Shown one piece after another: positions 52,852 through 64,000 of a DNA stretch of 64,000 nt. This DNA is from Hydractinia symbiolongicarpus (taxonomy: Eukaryota; Cnidaria; Hydrozoa; Anthoathecata; Hydractiniidae): assembly GCF_029227915.1 (NCBI RefSeq), contig NC_079876.1, forward strand, positions 35,257,828 to 35,321,827, given 5' to 3'. Positions within the stretch are counted from its first letter, which is position 1, and each line of letters starts with the position of its first letter. The position numbers were made by a program, and so were the translations under genes. The notes under the pieces are model-generated. The model saw only the letters and a program-made list of their open reading frames with translations. It searched no databases and had not been told where the DNA came from.

Positions 52852-54153
52852 ACTAAGCTACAATCGTCCACAGATATATGGATCCCCACTCCCCCTCGAT
52901 ATTCAATGTTAAGAAGTGCCCTTTGTGGCTAAGCAGCTTAAATGATTACACATGACCACGTCAACCTCTATATAAACATTGATCATCAGTGGGGACGGAT
53001 ATGTAACTATATGGCGTTTTCTAACTTTTGTAAACTTTTTGATATATAAAATTGCCTGAGACAACAATTTTTGTGGACGATTTTTGCTAGAACAAGCTAG
53101 CTAGAACAAGCTATGTGATGTGACATTCTTATAAAATTATCTCACTCACGTAGTATATGTATAGCTAACTTTGTTGCTAGAAAATATGCTTGAAAGAATT
53201 CTTTTATGCAAGCGAGCTAGCTATTTTGCTGATTTTACGTCATCAAACGTAGCTAATTTTGTGCTAGCAACATTGGTATTTTTTATCCCAGTTAAGTAGT
53301 TAATTTTATGCTAGCTTTGTAGCTAGTTTTATGTTGGGTATATGGCACTGTTTGCTCTTTTTTATGCTAGCTAGATAACTCTTCTTAAAGTAGGTGGCTA
53401 ATACAGTTACTACTGTACTTTAGTAACAGTAATTAGTTATATACAGTAGTTGTTATATACAGTAGTTATATAGTAATCTTAGTTCTATTATTATTTCAAC
53501 TAATTCGCCAGTCTTATGCTAAGAAGAGGTTCATTACATGTATGAAATAGTGATATACTAGCTAAACATACCCTAACTTCGTTTTGTTGAACAAGCCCTT
53601 CCTCCCGTCAGTTGCGAAATGACTTCGATTAATAAAAGTTTGAGGTTGAGGCGCTGTATGTTCGAGAAATGATCACATGATATTAGTACAGGTGACCCAT
53701 GTATCAGGTGACTAAAAAGTGTAGGCTGATTTAGTCTCAACTAAAAAAGTTGCCTTGTTTTGCTTAATTTAACAATTATGTAGGAGAATGACCGGATTAA
53801 TGTACTGGGCAACCCAGTCCAAAAAAGTGACACGAAATTTCAATGATTTTGATGTATAGTGGGGTGAAAATCCTATACACCCTCCACCCTACATATATAT
53901 TGACTAATTAATGAGGAAGTGGGCTTCGCTACTCTCCGCAAAAATATTCATTTTGGTGGGGATTTATTTTGGCGAATGACTCAAAGAAATGCATTTTTAT
54001 GCCTTAAAATGTTAAATAAAAAATGAGAATAAACATATGTGGAAGAAGCTTTGCATGGGCGCTTGAAATTATTATCATGTTTTCGTGGTTTGACGCCTAT
54101 GCACATCACCCCAGTCATGACAGGCCGGTACTATCATTAGGTTATTCACAGCA
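52852..54153. other. No recognisable gene
   Basis: AT-rich, with many TAGCTAG words and short repeats of ATATACAGTAGTTA (around 53430-53480). Nothing coding is seen. Confidence 0.4.
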
Positions 54154-54243
54154 GCAATGATCTGTGTAAAGTTAAGTGTTGGGCGCCCTAAACATGTGTA
54201 AGGCTACAGCCAGGTTCACAAGTCCTGGGGCACAGATCGTTGC
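54154..54243 (+). ncRNA. Type-B structured RNA, isolated copy
   Basis: Outer stem GCAATGATCTGTG/CACAGATCGTTGC, 13 pairs including one wobble; inner hairpin CCAGG-TTCACAAGT-CCTGG. Core words (AAGTGTTGGG, ACATGTG, GGCTACAGCC) match the other copies. Confidence 0.65.
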
Positions 54244-54311
54244 CTGCTTTAGTTACTCCTATTCTCTTAAATAGTGATCCACTTAACAGCTTTTGAAGTT
54301 ATCAAGAGCAC

Positions 54312-54470
54312 GTGCTGCAGCAAGTTGAACAGTGGTGTCAATATCCTTTTTGATTGATTAGTGGAGGAAGTTTATACCTTCTAAAATGTTTACGAATTTT
54401 GTGCCGCAGCAAGTTGAACAGTGGTGTCAATATCCTGGGTGATTGATTAGTGGAGGAAGTTTATACCTTG
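54312..54470. repeat. 89-bp tandem duplication
   Basis: GTGCTGCAGCAAGTTGAACA (54312) recurs as GTGCCGCAGCAAGTTGAACA (54401), each followed by the same 50 bp of GTGTCAATATCC...TTTATACCTT. Confidence 0.85.
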
Positions 54471-55950
54471 ATGGTGAAAGCACCATCCAACACAAATATG
54501 ATGTAAGTAAGAAACCATGTAATGATAAGCCTGTTTGGTCCAGATAGGCATGCCATTCTTGATATCAACTCCATTTATCTTATCCCCATAAGTATATGTC
54601 ACAAGCTTTGATAGCTCTTCAAGAATATCATATGATCTGCAGTTGGCACAGTTCTTAAAACCGCCATGGACAGCATGCATATTTCTCTTCAACTACATCC
54701 TCCGACTCAAACAAGGTCTTTTCTGCATAAACGCTGAGATTGTGAACAACGTGTAAACCACAGAACACATGATGGATACGGCTGATCGAGGCTTTTTCCT
54801 CATCAGGTAAGGAACTGTAACTCTGAACAATTAAAGGGATAGATTTAGAATGTCAGTTTTGAAACATTTCAACGAAATTTGTGTTGACATCAGTTCTATC
54901 AGGCATCAGTAATTCAAAGGAAACTATTATCACTCTCACATTGATGTTAACTACATTTTCCGGGAATACAAGAGAAGATAGTTCTGTAAGCAGATTTTTT
55001 AAAGGGTCCACGTAACTTATGCTTCTCCTAAAAACATCTTTTTACACGCAACATATATGACCCTCTTGATGTACTAACTTGAAATCTACCCGCTTCCTCA
55101 AAAAGATACTACGTCCCATGTTTATGTGGCACATTATTTTCGCTATTTTTTATTGCCTCATGTACATGTACTTTTTAAATAAGTTGTGCTTCAACCATCA
55201 GCTCTGCTGTCAAACCTTTTTAGGCAGACTTTCCACCTTACGCTTAGGCAACCTGTAATTGTAGTTTTCATAAATACAACAATGCTTTCTCAGGATAAAT
55301 AAGTATTTCAATATGATTGACTCAAATTATCAATAATTTTTGAAAAATGTATCACAGAATAAAAAGACTTAAAAGTAAAACGTTTTCTTAAATAATTACT
55401 TTTCAAAAAATCAAGAGCTAATAGCCAAAAAGTTACCATAAATAATTATTTCTTTAAAAGGACTAATGGTAAAATTTTTTCTTAAATAGTTATTTTTTGG
55501 AACAGAGATTAAGTGCTACATTGACATAATACATTAAATTGCTATTGTAAACCTAAAAGCAAACCTTTTAGAGCTACTTTAATGATTTCTCCTCAATATA
55601 CCACACCAACATTCATTTTTAACAACTTGTAATAGACTGTTCTGATGTCATCATAGCACATGCCTCCTTCCCAAGTTTAAATTACATGATCTTCGAATTC
55701 ATTGACTTTTTCATCTCATCAACTCATCTGTTAAAGCTTGATAATGTTTTATGTTAGCATCATATTTAGCCTTATCTACACTACATAATTCACCTTTCTT
55801 CTTGTAATATTGGCTCCTTCTATGTTCTTTTTGATATTTCCGTTCACAATCCTCTACCTTAACCAACAATACATCTGCCTTATTTAGTAATTTCCTGTTT
55901 TCATTATTTATTTTTAAATTTTCTCCCCTGCCTCTCTCTTTTGTTGACAT
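54447..55950 (-). pseudogene. Decayed transposon-derived protein
   Basis: From the 5' side (minus strand): a charged coiled-coil piece (55950-55711, KVEDCERKYQKEHRRSQYYK), about 750 bp of decayed DNA, then LMPDRTDVNTNFVEMFQN and SLPDEEKASISRIHHVFCGL followed by HVVHNLSVYAEK (about 54960-54720), and a last frame 54692-54447. The middle block matches, from memory, a protein type common in cnidarian and fish transposons (MSDR...FFCGLH). Stops and a shift interrupt it. Confidence 0.45.
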
Positions 55951-57152
55951 TCCTAAGTACGAAACTGTTTAATTTCAATGATTTTTCTTTTAATTGATTT
56001 TGAATCCAATTGTGCAATAGTGCTTTCCTTGTCTTTAAGACTCGAACTTTGTCTTTAATTCTCGTCAGTCAACCTATTAAACGATGTTGACAAGTTCAAT
56101 AAACTCGTGTTCAATTGATTTATTGTAACAATATATTTGTCAAGTCAATCATGTTAACCTCAGAGGTATCAATGTTTATTTCAGAATATTCTTTATAGAT
56201 TTCCTGCTTTCCGTCAGGTTTAAAAGAAAGCTGTTCGTTAAGTAATACCTTGCGAGGACAAATTGTCCTTTTTAGTCATGAACCATTTAACTTTGCTATT
56301 TAGTCGTTAAAATTTGAAAATTATTGTTTCATTAGTGGCACATTTTTATAATTTTAAATGAGATGCAATGAAAGGGCATATTTCATTCCACGCTAAAAAT
56401 TCCATTTTTTACTTCTAAAAACAGCTAAATAATTTCCCATTTTTAGGCCACTTTCACCAATCAATCTTTTTTCGAACCACTCTCTTGCTTCGTTCTCATT
56501 TTTGTTCATTTTCGCAATGCTTGTACAAAATTATTGAGTTGATTATCTTTTTTTTTCGATTTCGCAGTTTAAATTCTTTAGCATATATATTAATGCACAA
56601 TTCGTATTACAGCAATTATTTTTAGCTATTTCTAATAGAAATTCAAAAATGGTGCTGCTAAATTCTGTCAATTGATAATGGCCATTGTTTAGATGAGAAT
56701 AGTCTCAATTCATCAAGGAATTTTATTTTGGAGGATATACCTTGATTTTTTTTTCTGGTCAGCTGCTAACATGTGGAGTTCCAATGTTCAACACTATTGA
56801 GGAAATTACCATATTTCTGGACAAATTTAATGACATGTATATGTAAACACTATTTCCTAAAATGTGACGATTCCAGTGAAATTGATAACAAGCTATTTAG
56901 TCATAATATTTTATTATCGATCACGTCTAGCGCCTGATCGCTAAGCAAAAAGTTTTATCGATAATTTAGATTAAAAAATAATATAAAATTATCGATAAAT
57001 ATCGCTAAGGGATTTTCTTTGTTTATTTATCGCTATTTATTGTTATTTGCTTTTAATTAATTAATTAGCATAAATTAAAATAATAATGACAGCGGTACTT
57101 AATAAATGCTAGCGAGCTAAGAATCCATGTATTTCATAACAATCGATACAGT
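55951..57152. other. No recognisable gene
   Basis: AT-rich; ATCGATAA-type words cluster at 56910-57005. Nothing coding is supported. Confidence 0.4.
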
Positions 57153-57180
57153 TTAGATTAGATTAGATTAGATTAGATTG
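57153..57180 (-). repeat. (AATCT)n 3' tail of the LINE
   Basis: Five to six copies of AGATT on the plus strand at the 3' end of the minus-strand LINE, just after ATAAAG. Confidence 0.75.
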
Positions 57181-59100
57181 CTTTATTTATAGTCGATAAT
57201 GTACAAAAGATTTGAAATATACTAATAAAATATACTAATAAAAAAACTAATAATATATAATAATAAAATACCATTTCTCTAGTAGAATCAATCCGGGAGC
57301 TTTTTGGCTGAAAAACATGAAAGACTCTACTGGAGAAGATGGTTAGTCTTATTAAGACTAATTAAAATCGACTGTTTAAACGAAAAATTAAATAATTCCT
57401 AAATTAATTATGTATTCTGCACAGATCCGACATTTGCATTGGAAAGAAGAAAATTTGCCCATAACTCTACAGAATTTAACCAAAGACTCTGCAGATTTGA
57501 TTTCATCAGGAAGAGAATTCCATAATTGGGAGGCTATATATCCAAATGTTTGCAGCCCATATTTTGAAGATTTTATTCTAGGTCTAACTAAAGCACTTGA
57601 TGACCTTAAATTATATCCAGTATCATTTCTAAACTGAAACACACCTTCCATGTAGGAAGGATTCAATTTCCATTTCGTCTTGTAGACCTCTTTTAGTAAT
57701 TGTCTACAATGTTGCATATGAATTCTTTTCGTAGAAGAAATGGATTCCACTTTAGACTGAGACCTTGCCCTTTTTAAAACTCTATCCACCTTTTGAAATA
57801 GATTTCCTGCTATAAAATCCCCAGACTAAAGGACAATAATTGAACTCAGATGCTATGAATGTTGCATATAATAAACTTTTCTGTTTATTATCAACAATCC
57901 AGGTAATTCTCTTCAGGGCATTAGATTTACAGCTAGCTCTTTTGCACAGTGTGTTTATATGATCTGCAAAAGTAAGTTGACTGTCAAATTTAATACCAAG
58001 AAGCTTTACACATTTGGATGCAGATAAAATTGCTCCATTTAAATTTAAATGCCGGATTTGTGGACATTCTGGCTTTCCGAATATTATAAAATTTGCTTGC
58101 GTTTAATTGCAAGCCATTATCGGAAAACCATAAAGCTGCTGACCTAAAAAGTTGTTCTAACATATATTTTACTTCGTGAAAGGTTTCAGCTGATGCACAA
58201 AACGTATTATCGTCAGCATAGTTACACACTAGAATAGACACTAGAATATTCATGTCATATTGAAAAAGAAAATCATTTTAAAATATGTTAAACAGTAACG
58301 GCCCCAAAATTGACCCCTGTGGTATACCAGGAAAAAATTCCTTCCAACAACCAAAAACCCCATCAATACCTACTCTCTGAAAGCGCTGCTTTAAATAGCT
58401 CCAAATAAAAGATAATGCACTAGAAGAAAATCCATAAGCATGAAGCTTAGCAATAAGTAGCTTGTGGTTAATACAGTCAAAAGCCTTGCTTAGATCCATG
58501 AGCAAGGCAGCAACACACTTTTTAGAGTCTAACTTTTTTTGAAGAAAGCACATTAGATTTAAAAGAGCATGTTGGCTACTGTATCCTTTCCTGAATCCAG
58601 ACAAGATAGGGGACATTTTCCCCTCCATGAACTCACTTATCTGTTCAAATAAGATTTTTTCAAACACCTTAGCCATGTTTGGCAGTTTACTAACTGGTCG
58701 ATAATTTTCTTTGCAGACCCTAGACTTTGCTTTGTAGAGTGGAGACACATCCGCAAATTTCAAAGACTCAGGAAAGATGCACCTATTTACTGAGTCATTA
58801 AAACAGTGACTCAACTGCTTAACAAAAACATTTGCGTGAGCTTTGAGAAGATCTGCAGGTATGTCTCCCTCTGGACAAGCCTTGCCACTTTTTAAAGAAC
58901 CAATATAAAGTTTTAATTTTTCAACAGAAACATGACAGAATTTCATTTCGTCCATGTCAGCACTTTTGGAGAATTTTGATTTGATATTTTTTATGCTCGG
59001 ATGTTCTTTGAAACTTGAAATAATTGCATTAACCTCGGTACGAGAGCAATCATCAGCTGTTCCTGGATTGTTTTCAGGGATGTTGTTTACATTCAGTAAT
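57153..59100 (-). pseudogene. 5'-truncated LINE, RT domain and C-terminal part
   Basis: Minus-strand frames: 59090-58278 has ENYRPVSKLPNMAKVFEKIL, ALLMDLSKAFDCINHKLLIA (motif A) and FPGIPQGSILGPLLFNIF (motif B). After a shift come CNYADDNTFCASAETF (motif C) and WFSDNGLQLNASK. The C-terminus at 57789-57388 has KVYKTKWKLNP-like, GYNLRSSSALVRPR, YGLQTFGYIASQLWNSLPDE and CKCRICAEY. It ends in an (AATCT)n tail on the minus strand (57153-57180), as in L2/CR1-group LINEs. The endonuclease is missing. Confidence 0.8.
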
Positions 59101-60566
59101 CTTGTGATATTTACGAAATAATAACGAAGTAAGTGCTGTAAAAGCGACTTTTATTTCACTGGAAAGCTTTGGATTTAAGTTTATTTTGCCTTAAAAGTTT
59201 ACTAATATCAGTGGTAAATCAGACGATACAGACAGATTAATGTGTACTAATGTTCCTAGTATAGCTAACCAGAAATCACACATAAGTTAAAGGAAAACTT
59301 TGGTTAGAATTATATTATTAAGAAATAGTATATTATATTGTACAAGCTTGCAATGTACAATGTTATTTCATTTAGCTGTTTATATGACATTAGCTCAGGT
59401 TTGGTTGCAAAACTTTCAAACTCGTTATAATTGAAATAGAAAGATCGATTATTAATGTGGGAAAAAAGGCAGAAAAATTTAATAAATTATTAAAAACTAA
59501 TTTGGGTAAGGCCAATATACACCTTTTTAATACTGAAATACTGATACCTCATCAAACATTTGTTTTAAAACATAATATGGAAGCTCCACAACATAAAGCT
59601 CCATAAAAAATGATTTTCTTTATTCAAATTCAGTGTACTAGCCTCCCATAAATAAATGTTTTTTTACTGACTAAACTAAACCTGGACACCTTTTTGGTCC
59701 ACTTAGCCCTAATTCTTTTCGCATGTTTAGTTACAAACAATTATTTATGGAGCACCTAATTAAACATTTGTTCGGTGCTACCCTGATTTATTTGAATTAC
59801 AAGGTTTCTAGCGGAATACGTGGGTGGAGGTTGGTAGGGTTGGTATCGGTGTTGTGGTGGTTGGTATCGGTGTTGTGGTGGATGGTGTGGTATTTTTTTC
59901 TCCCTTTTTTCCCATTTGAAATTTTTGTGGTCTTGACCTCCTTTGGAGGTCCAGGCTTTAAAGCTTCTTTTCCTTGTAGGGCCTGGATGATTTTTTCTAT
60001 ATGCACGAAACTGTTTCCATGTTAGGTAATCTAAACAAAGAAATAATGTGGTTTCACCAAAATTTAGTTGTCTCAAAAAAATTTACTATGGTAAATGTAA
60101 TAATTGAGAACATAACTTGTAACAAAATATATTTAGGAATAATGACTTTTTCTTCGTTACATTAAAAAAAATTTCTTACCTTTGTTTTCCACTGACTCAA
60201 CATCTAAAAGTTAAAATAAAATAATAACAGATTTAGTAAAAACGGATGTTTTGTGACTGAAAAATGGCTTACCCTCATTATATTTTTCTTATTTGTTTTC
60301 TTTTTTATTTTCATTTCTCCATTCTCGTGATTCTAAATTAAGTATAGGAAAGTAAAATTTAAAGTAGACTCTTTTTAGTCTTTTCCACACTAAAAATATT
60401 GATTTAGTTGATAATTTTGGGCTAGATATCATTTTAAAAAATTTTAAGTATCAGAATTAGAACATAGACAAGAAGCGTAGAGTTTGAATTATTTTAAGGG
60501 CTTACCTGCCCTGTCCACTTCCATGATTTTTGAATAATTTTAGTTAATCTAAAAAAAAATTTAAAA
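59101..60566. other. No firm gene; short tandem repeat at 59829-59880
   Basis: GGTTGGTATCGGTGTTGTGG is tandemly duplicated. A minus-strand frame (60076-59756, 106 codons) is basic and Pro/His/Gln-rich because of this repeat; I cannot support it as a gene, though splice-like borders exist around 60180. Confidence 0.35.
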
Positions 60567-60600
60567 AAGGTGCACAAATCTCCAGAGATTTGTGCACCTT
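60567..60600. repeat. Perfect 16-bp inverted repeat with 2-bp loop
   Basis: AAGGTGCACAAATCTC and its exact complement are separated by CA. Confidence 0.85.
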
Positions 60601-60876
60601 GTATGTACCAAATACTAATTTATGAATAGCCAGCCCTGGAACAATATTAATACTATTTTTATTGTCTAATATCAGGGCCTGTGACATTCTTCACACTATT
60701 TTGCAAAACCCAGCCCTGAAACAACTTTTTACTATAACCATCTATAGTTATTTATTATTATTGTTTTATAATATCAGGACTGTGACATTTTTTGTTATAT
60801 CAGAATTCTGGAACAAGTATCAGATTTCTGGAAAACTTATTTAGGTACTCTGGAAATTTTTATCAGAGCATAAATT
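60601..60876. repeat. Imperfect direct repeat
   Basis: CCAGCCCTG-AACAA and TATCAGG-CTGTGACATT recur in the same order at 60632-60690 and 60709-60790. Confidence 0.45.
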
Positions 60877-62678
60877 TTATATTGCAACAGGTGCAACAAC
60901 ATCCTCTGTTCCCTCTGCACAAAAATGTCCTATTTCCTGATAAAGATACTTTTTCCGTGCAGCAGTAAAACCATGTGGTTGAATTATTTCAGGCATCTCC
61001 TTAACAAATTTTGTGTTTTTTTTAAACAAATTCAATATTGGTGGCGGAGAGTCTAACCTCCTAAGGCAGTGGACAGTACCAGGGTCACTGCTCTTAATAC
61101 GAAAGTGATGGAAGTCAGTTATGTTTGGAACTTTGAAAAAGTATTTAGACAACATAGCAACCCAGTCATATGTCGGCACAAGAACGTCACCAGTGTGTGT
61201 TCCTACTAGTTTAGATGTATTACATATAGCAGAGTGGCTATGTCATAAAGTGTCCATAGTTCTGTTACTGATGTATTTTTTTTAGTGCACCGAAACATCT
61301 GTCACAACTAAATTTAGTGTGACCGACAACCGTGGAAGAATATTCAATTTCATTGTGCAGGCCCATTAAAGTTCTCCTTATCAGGTACCATAACGCAAAG
61401 TTGTTCTTGTTTTGACCTATAAAACAATGTCAGAAAATTAATACATTGCTTAATCTCAGTGCTTAATTGCTCAAGAAATATTTTTTAAGGAACTAACCTG
61501 CACAGTTATCGGTATGAATGTAGGCTCGTGTTTCTCCAACTTCCTAACCTAAGAAAAATTTATGGACATAAGATATTGTGGCATTTGCACCCTTTCCATT
61601 GTTGACTATTTCATCAATCAGGTAATTAGTTTGTATGTTTGTACCATCAATACAAATACCAAATATATTACATTTTCTGGGTGTTTTAGAATAAATTGGA
61701 CCTGGCTGGAAAGGATCTTGAGGGTAATGTAACTCTTGAGCATAATCCCAACTGTGGTGAGCAATCCCTTCAAATGAACATGGCTCATTTGTCACTGCAG
61801 GATTGTAGTTAGGTATTCCCTATTTCAGTTGAGGCCAGTGCACACTGTTTCTTATAATATTTTAATTCTTCTACAAATTTTAGGTGTGCTAACTGTTCAC
61901 TGAGTGCATCCGATTTATCAGCTTCAGATTTATTAATACTGCGAAAAATGGTGTTATTATTCGACTGACATTTGTCGCATATGTCAGACATTGGCTTTGC
62001 AACAACAATCCAAGGAGTTAATTCACTCCAAAGAACAGTAAATCTCGTATAACTGACATACGGAAGATTCGCTTTATCGCAGCTATCCTTGTAGAAATTC
62101 CATATTCCTTTTTTTGTTTCTGAAGATGGAATCAAGGAAATAGATTGGTCCCTGAAACCTGGAATTAGACCAGGCAAAACTACGGCATGTTCCTCAGCGT
62201 AATTTTCAATAAAGTTTTTGAAATATTTTATTGTATCAAACGTATGAGCATTTGATGGCAATCTATTTTTATTTCCGTGCCTTCTTGGTTGAATTCCGTA
62301 TTCATCATAATGCTTGCATAAACTGGAATACTTTTGTAAAGAAATATCTAACATGAATAACAAAACTTGTCTACAAATTTGTCGCCCATGAAACAAAAAA
62401 TGCATGTTACCCTTAAAAGTGTTGCTTATAAACCTAGACGGGCGTGATGTATGAAGAAAAGATAGAATAAAAATGTCACTTTCTTCGGAAGAAAGTTCGT
62501 TCATTGAATTTCGAGAGTATTGAATCTCCTTTAAGGAAAAAGAGCTTAAACAGGACAATTTATTATTCCCAAGCTTACACCCACATCCCTTTTTTAAAAA
62601 TGAACCTATCTTTTTGGATTCGATAAACTCCTTGTCCTCCATTTCGACTTCAGTAGCAGTTCGTTTACTAGCAGCCAT
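60877..62678 (-). pseudogene. Multi-exon DDE-like transposon protein
   Basis: Exon 1 from ATG 62678 has KGCGCKLGNNKLSCLSSFSL, SFLHTSRPSRF, GRQICRQVLLFML and RHGNKNRLPSNAHTFD. It then has WSELTPWIVVAKPMSDICDK with a CDKC finger. A shift or stop near 61800 leads to EPCSFEGIAHHSWDYAQELH, PGPIYSKTPRKCNIFGICID, NYLIDEIVNNGKGANATI and, after another stop, AYIHTDNCAG. A GT...AG intron (about 61424-61500) splits DNCAG from GQNKNNFALWYLIRRTLMGL and VVGHTKFSCDRCFG. A last piece (61179-60877) has MPTYDWVAMLSKYFFKVPNI. Conserved Asp in FGICIDG and HTDNC suggest a DDE-type nuclease; the family is common in animals, but I cannot name it. Confidence 0.65.
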
Positions 62679-63113
62679 GACGGTTGTTAGCAGAAACTAG
62701 TTTCTTGCACCATTTGTGCCGACGCTGAATGAAAAATAGTATCACGTGACCCTGTTTAAGATGATCCAAATCATGTGATTGCGTGGCCTGGTTTCTATTG
62801 CTTTATTGTTATAAGTACTCAATCCGGAAAAGTGGCCGTAATTTACTCTTTGAAATCAAAAAGAGTTATAGTAATCGAACGTGTTAACGGAACATTAAAC
62901 TCTGGATTTATTTATCGTTTAAATACGACATGGATTATGCTAGTTTGTTGCCAAAAAAGTAATAGCGTATAAACCACCCCGCACTACAAGGGGTTCCCCG
63001 CCAAAAAATAGCTTTTTTTCAAAGCCCCGCTCTGCAGCTGCCAGGGAAGGCTATCGCGATATCTTCGAGGATGTTTTGTCCAGACCGCGCCGTAAGAAGT
63101 TTGAAAAATAGAA
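62679..63113. other. 5' flank of the DDE-like gene; no other gene seen
   Basis: Contains GGGGTTCCCCGCC (62990-63002) and AT-rich sequence. A plus-strand frame (62775-62972) resembles nothing. Confidence 0.35.
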
Positions 63114-63700
63114 TGCCAAAGTATGCCTTGGTTTATTTGATGCAGATGACACTACTATTCCGTTCGCCGTCGCAGCATTAAAAGATGCCGATGTACGAAG
63201 TGGTGGGCGATGTGTCGCCACCTTCAAGCGAAAAAGATTTACAGGGGGAAATTTTAGATTTAAATGGTATGAATTTTCCTTTAAATACATGGTCATTCCT
63301 TCACGCTTTGTTGAAAAAAATACTTCAATCTAATCAAGCCGGTCATTACTCCATTTTCTATTCTCTTACGCGCATTTTCCTAACAAAAAGATGTCTATCA
63401 CAACAGATCATTTTTGTAGATAGAAATACTGGGTAAGCGTCGGTTCTTTGAGGAAAGTCATAAAGAAATAGAAGCCATGGTAAGTTTTTTTACTGCTGAA
63501 AAATTAGGTGAAATAAGAACTTATTCAAAAATTAATAAGTTACTTATAAGAACACAACAAAAACAGCCATCCTCGAGATAAATTTCACTGATTCATATAA
63601 AAGCGCGCACAGAATCAAATTATTTTATGCACATTTTTAGAACGAAAGAAGTAAAAAAGAAGACAAAGAAGAAGTCCAGGAGACACCAATGGTATATTTC
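63114..63700 (+). pseudogene. Decayed N-terminal fragment of a BEN/DUF4806-type protein (tentative)
   Basis: MPKYALV, then after a shift FDADDTTIPFAVAALKDADV and FKRKRFTG, then (shift at a G run near 63243) GEILDLNG. Possible later exons have GKRRFFEESHKEIEAM (63432-63480) and ERSKKEDKEEVQET (63643-63690). The order resembles the N-terminal region of BEN-domain or DUF4806 transposon-associated proteins. At least two frameshifts make it non-functional. Confidence 0.35.
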
Positions 63701-64000
63701 TTTCTTTTTTATTGGAAAATTAAGTGCAACAAGGACAAACAACTAAACAATATATAATTTATTATAAACTGCTATTATGTACTTATAAACTGCTATTATG
63801 TACTTATAGAATTCGACAACTGACGACTGTATATTCGAAAGCTCTGCTGTTGCAGTCAAGGTATGTGTTCCACCGTGTAATGCCAAACATGCTCGTGCAG
63901 GTTTTATGTAGGTTTTAACTTTACCACCATTTTTTTCTTTTTGATCTAGAACTCAACTTTGCTACCTGGCTGTACTAAAAATGTAAGTAAAAATACATAT
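63701..64000. other. No recognisable feature
   Basis: Contains a short direct repeat of ATAAACTGCTATTATGTACT (63766, 63785). Nothing else is seen. Confidence 0.4.

Overview
The window is eukaryotic and animal-like: AT-rich DNA with introns, AATAAA-type 3' ends, tRNA-derived SINE sequence and dense transposable elements. The protein types (a Penelope-like element with GIY-YIG, DIRS-like RT, piggyBac, a SWIM-finger MULE, and several RT families that I recall from Hydra, anemones and corals) suggest a cnidarian; this is an inference and I cannot name the species. I see no convincing single-copy host gene. Almost every recognisable coding stretch belongs to a mobile element, often one nested inside another.

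The dominant family is a non-LTR retrotransposon with a restriction-like endonuclease (NeSL/R2/Utopia-like reverse transcriptase, Cys-His motif, PD-(D/E)XK nuclease). In every copy long enough to judge, a ubiquitin-specific-protease (USP, C19) domain follows the nuclease. Copies or fragments lie at 1917-4545 (-), 9300-9389 plus 15857-17200 (-, split by a later insertion), 24905-27410 (+), 27411-31757 plus 34961-35225 (+), 31758-34955 (+, nested in the previous one) and 35226-36296 (+). 3'-end-only copies lie at 40917-42010, 42395-42530, 46970-48430 and 54154-54243. The 3' UTR has a recurring layout: short tandem units, a long structured RNA (type A or type B by subfamily), then a small terminal hairpin whose stem changes sequence but keeps pairing.

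Region by region: 1-1916 nothing recognised; 1917-5098 USP retroelement plus a Mutator-like fragment; 5461-5690 minisatellite; 5990-9299 decayed LINE with ORF1, PHD, APE endonuclease and RT; 9390-15856 a DNA element with long CAACGTTG-rich foldback arms that carries an intact protein kinase gene and a second multi-exon gene; 17515-20600 Penelope-like element with a hammerhead-ribozyme core; 20922-23928 MULE with terminal repeats, an 11-bp target duplication and an internally deleted transposase; 24905-36296 a pile-up of USP retroelements; 36516-39925 a nearly pristine RLE retrotransposon (1015-residue ORF, 47-base poly(A)) inserted into an older RT remnant; 42018-43652 DIRS-like remnant with a piggyBac element (43657 to about 45970) in it; 46553-48678 minisatellite, tandem 3' UTR modules and a tRNA-derived SINE; 49923-52851 DNA transposon with about 300-bp terminal inverted repeats and an unfamiliar two-exon gene; 54447-55950 decayed transposon protein; 57153-59100 LINE; 60877-62678 multi-exon DDE-like gene; 63114-63700 a decayed N-terminal fragment.

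The main leads are the USP-bearing retrotransposon with its covarying 3' RNA structures, and the foldback element that carries a kinase. E2F-like sites also recur in three unrelated DNA transposons.
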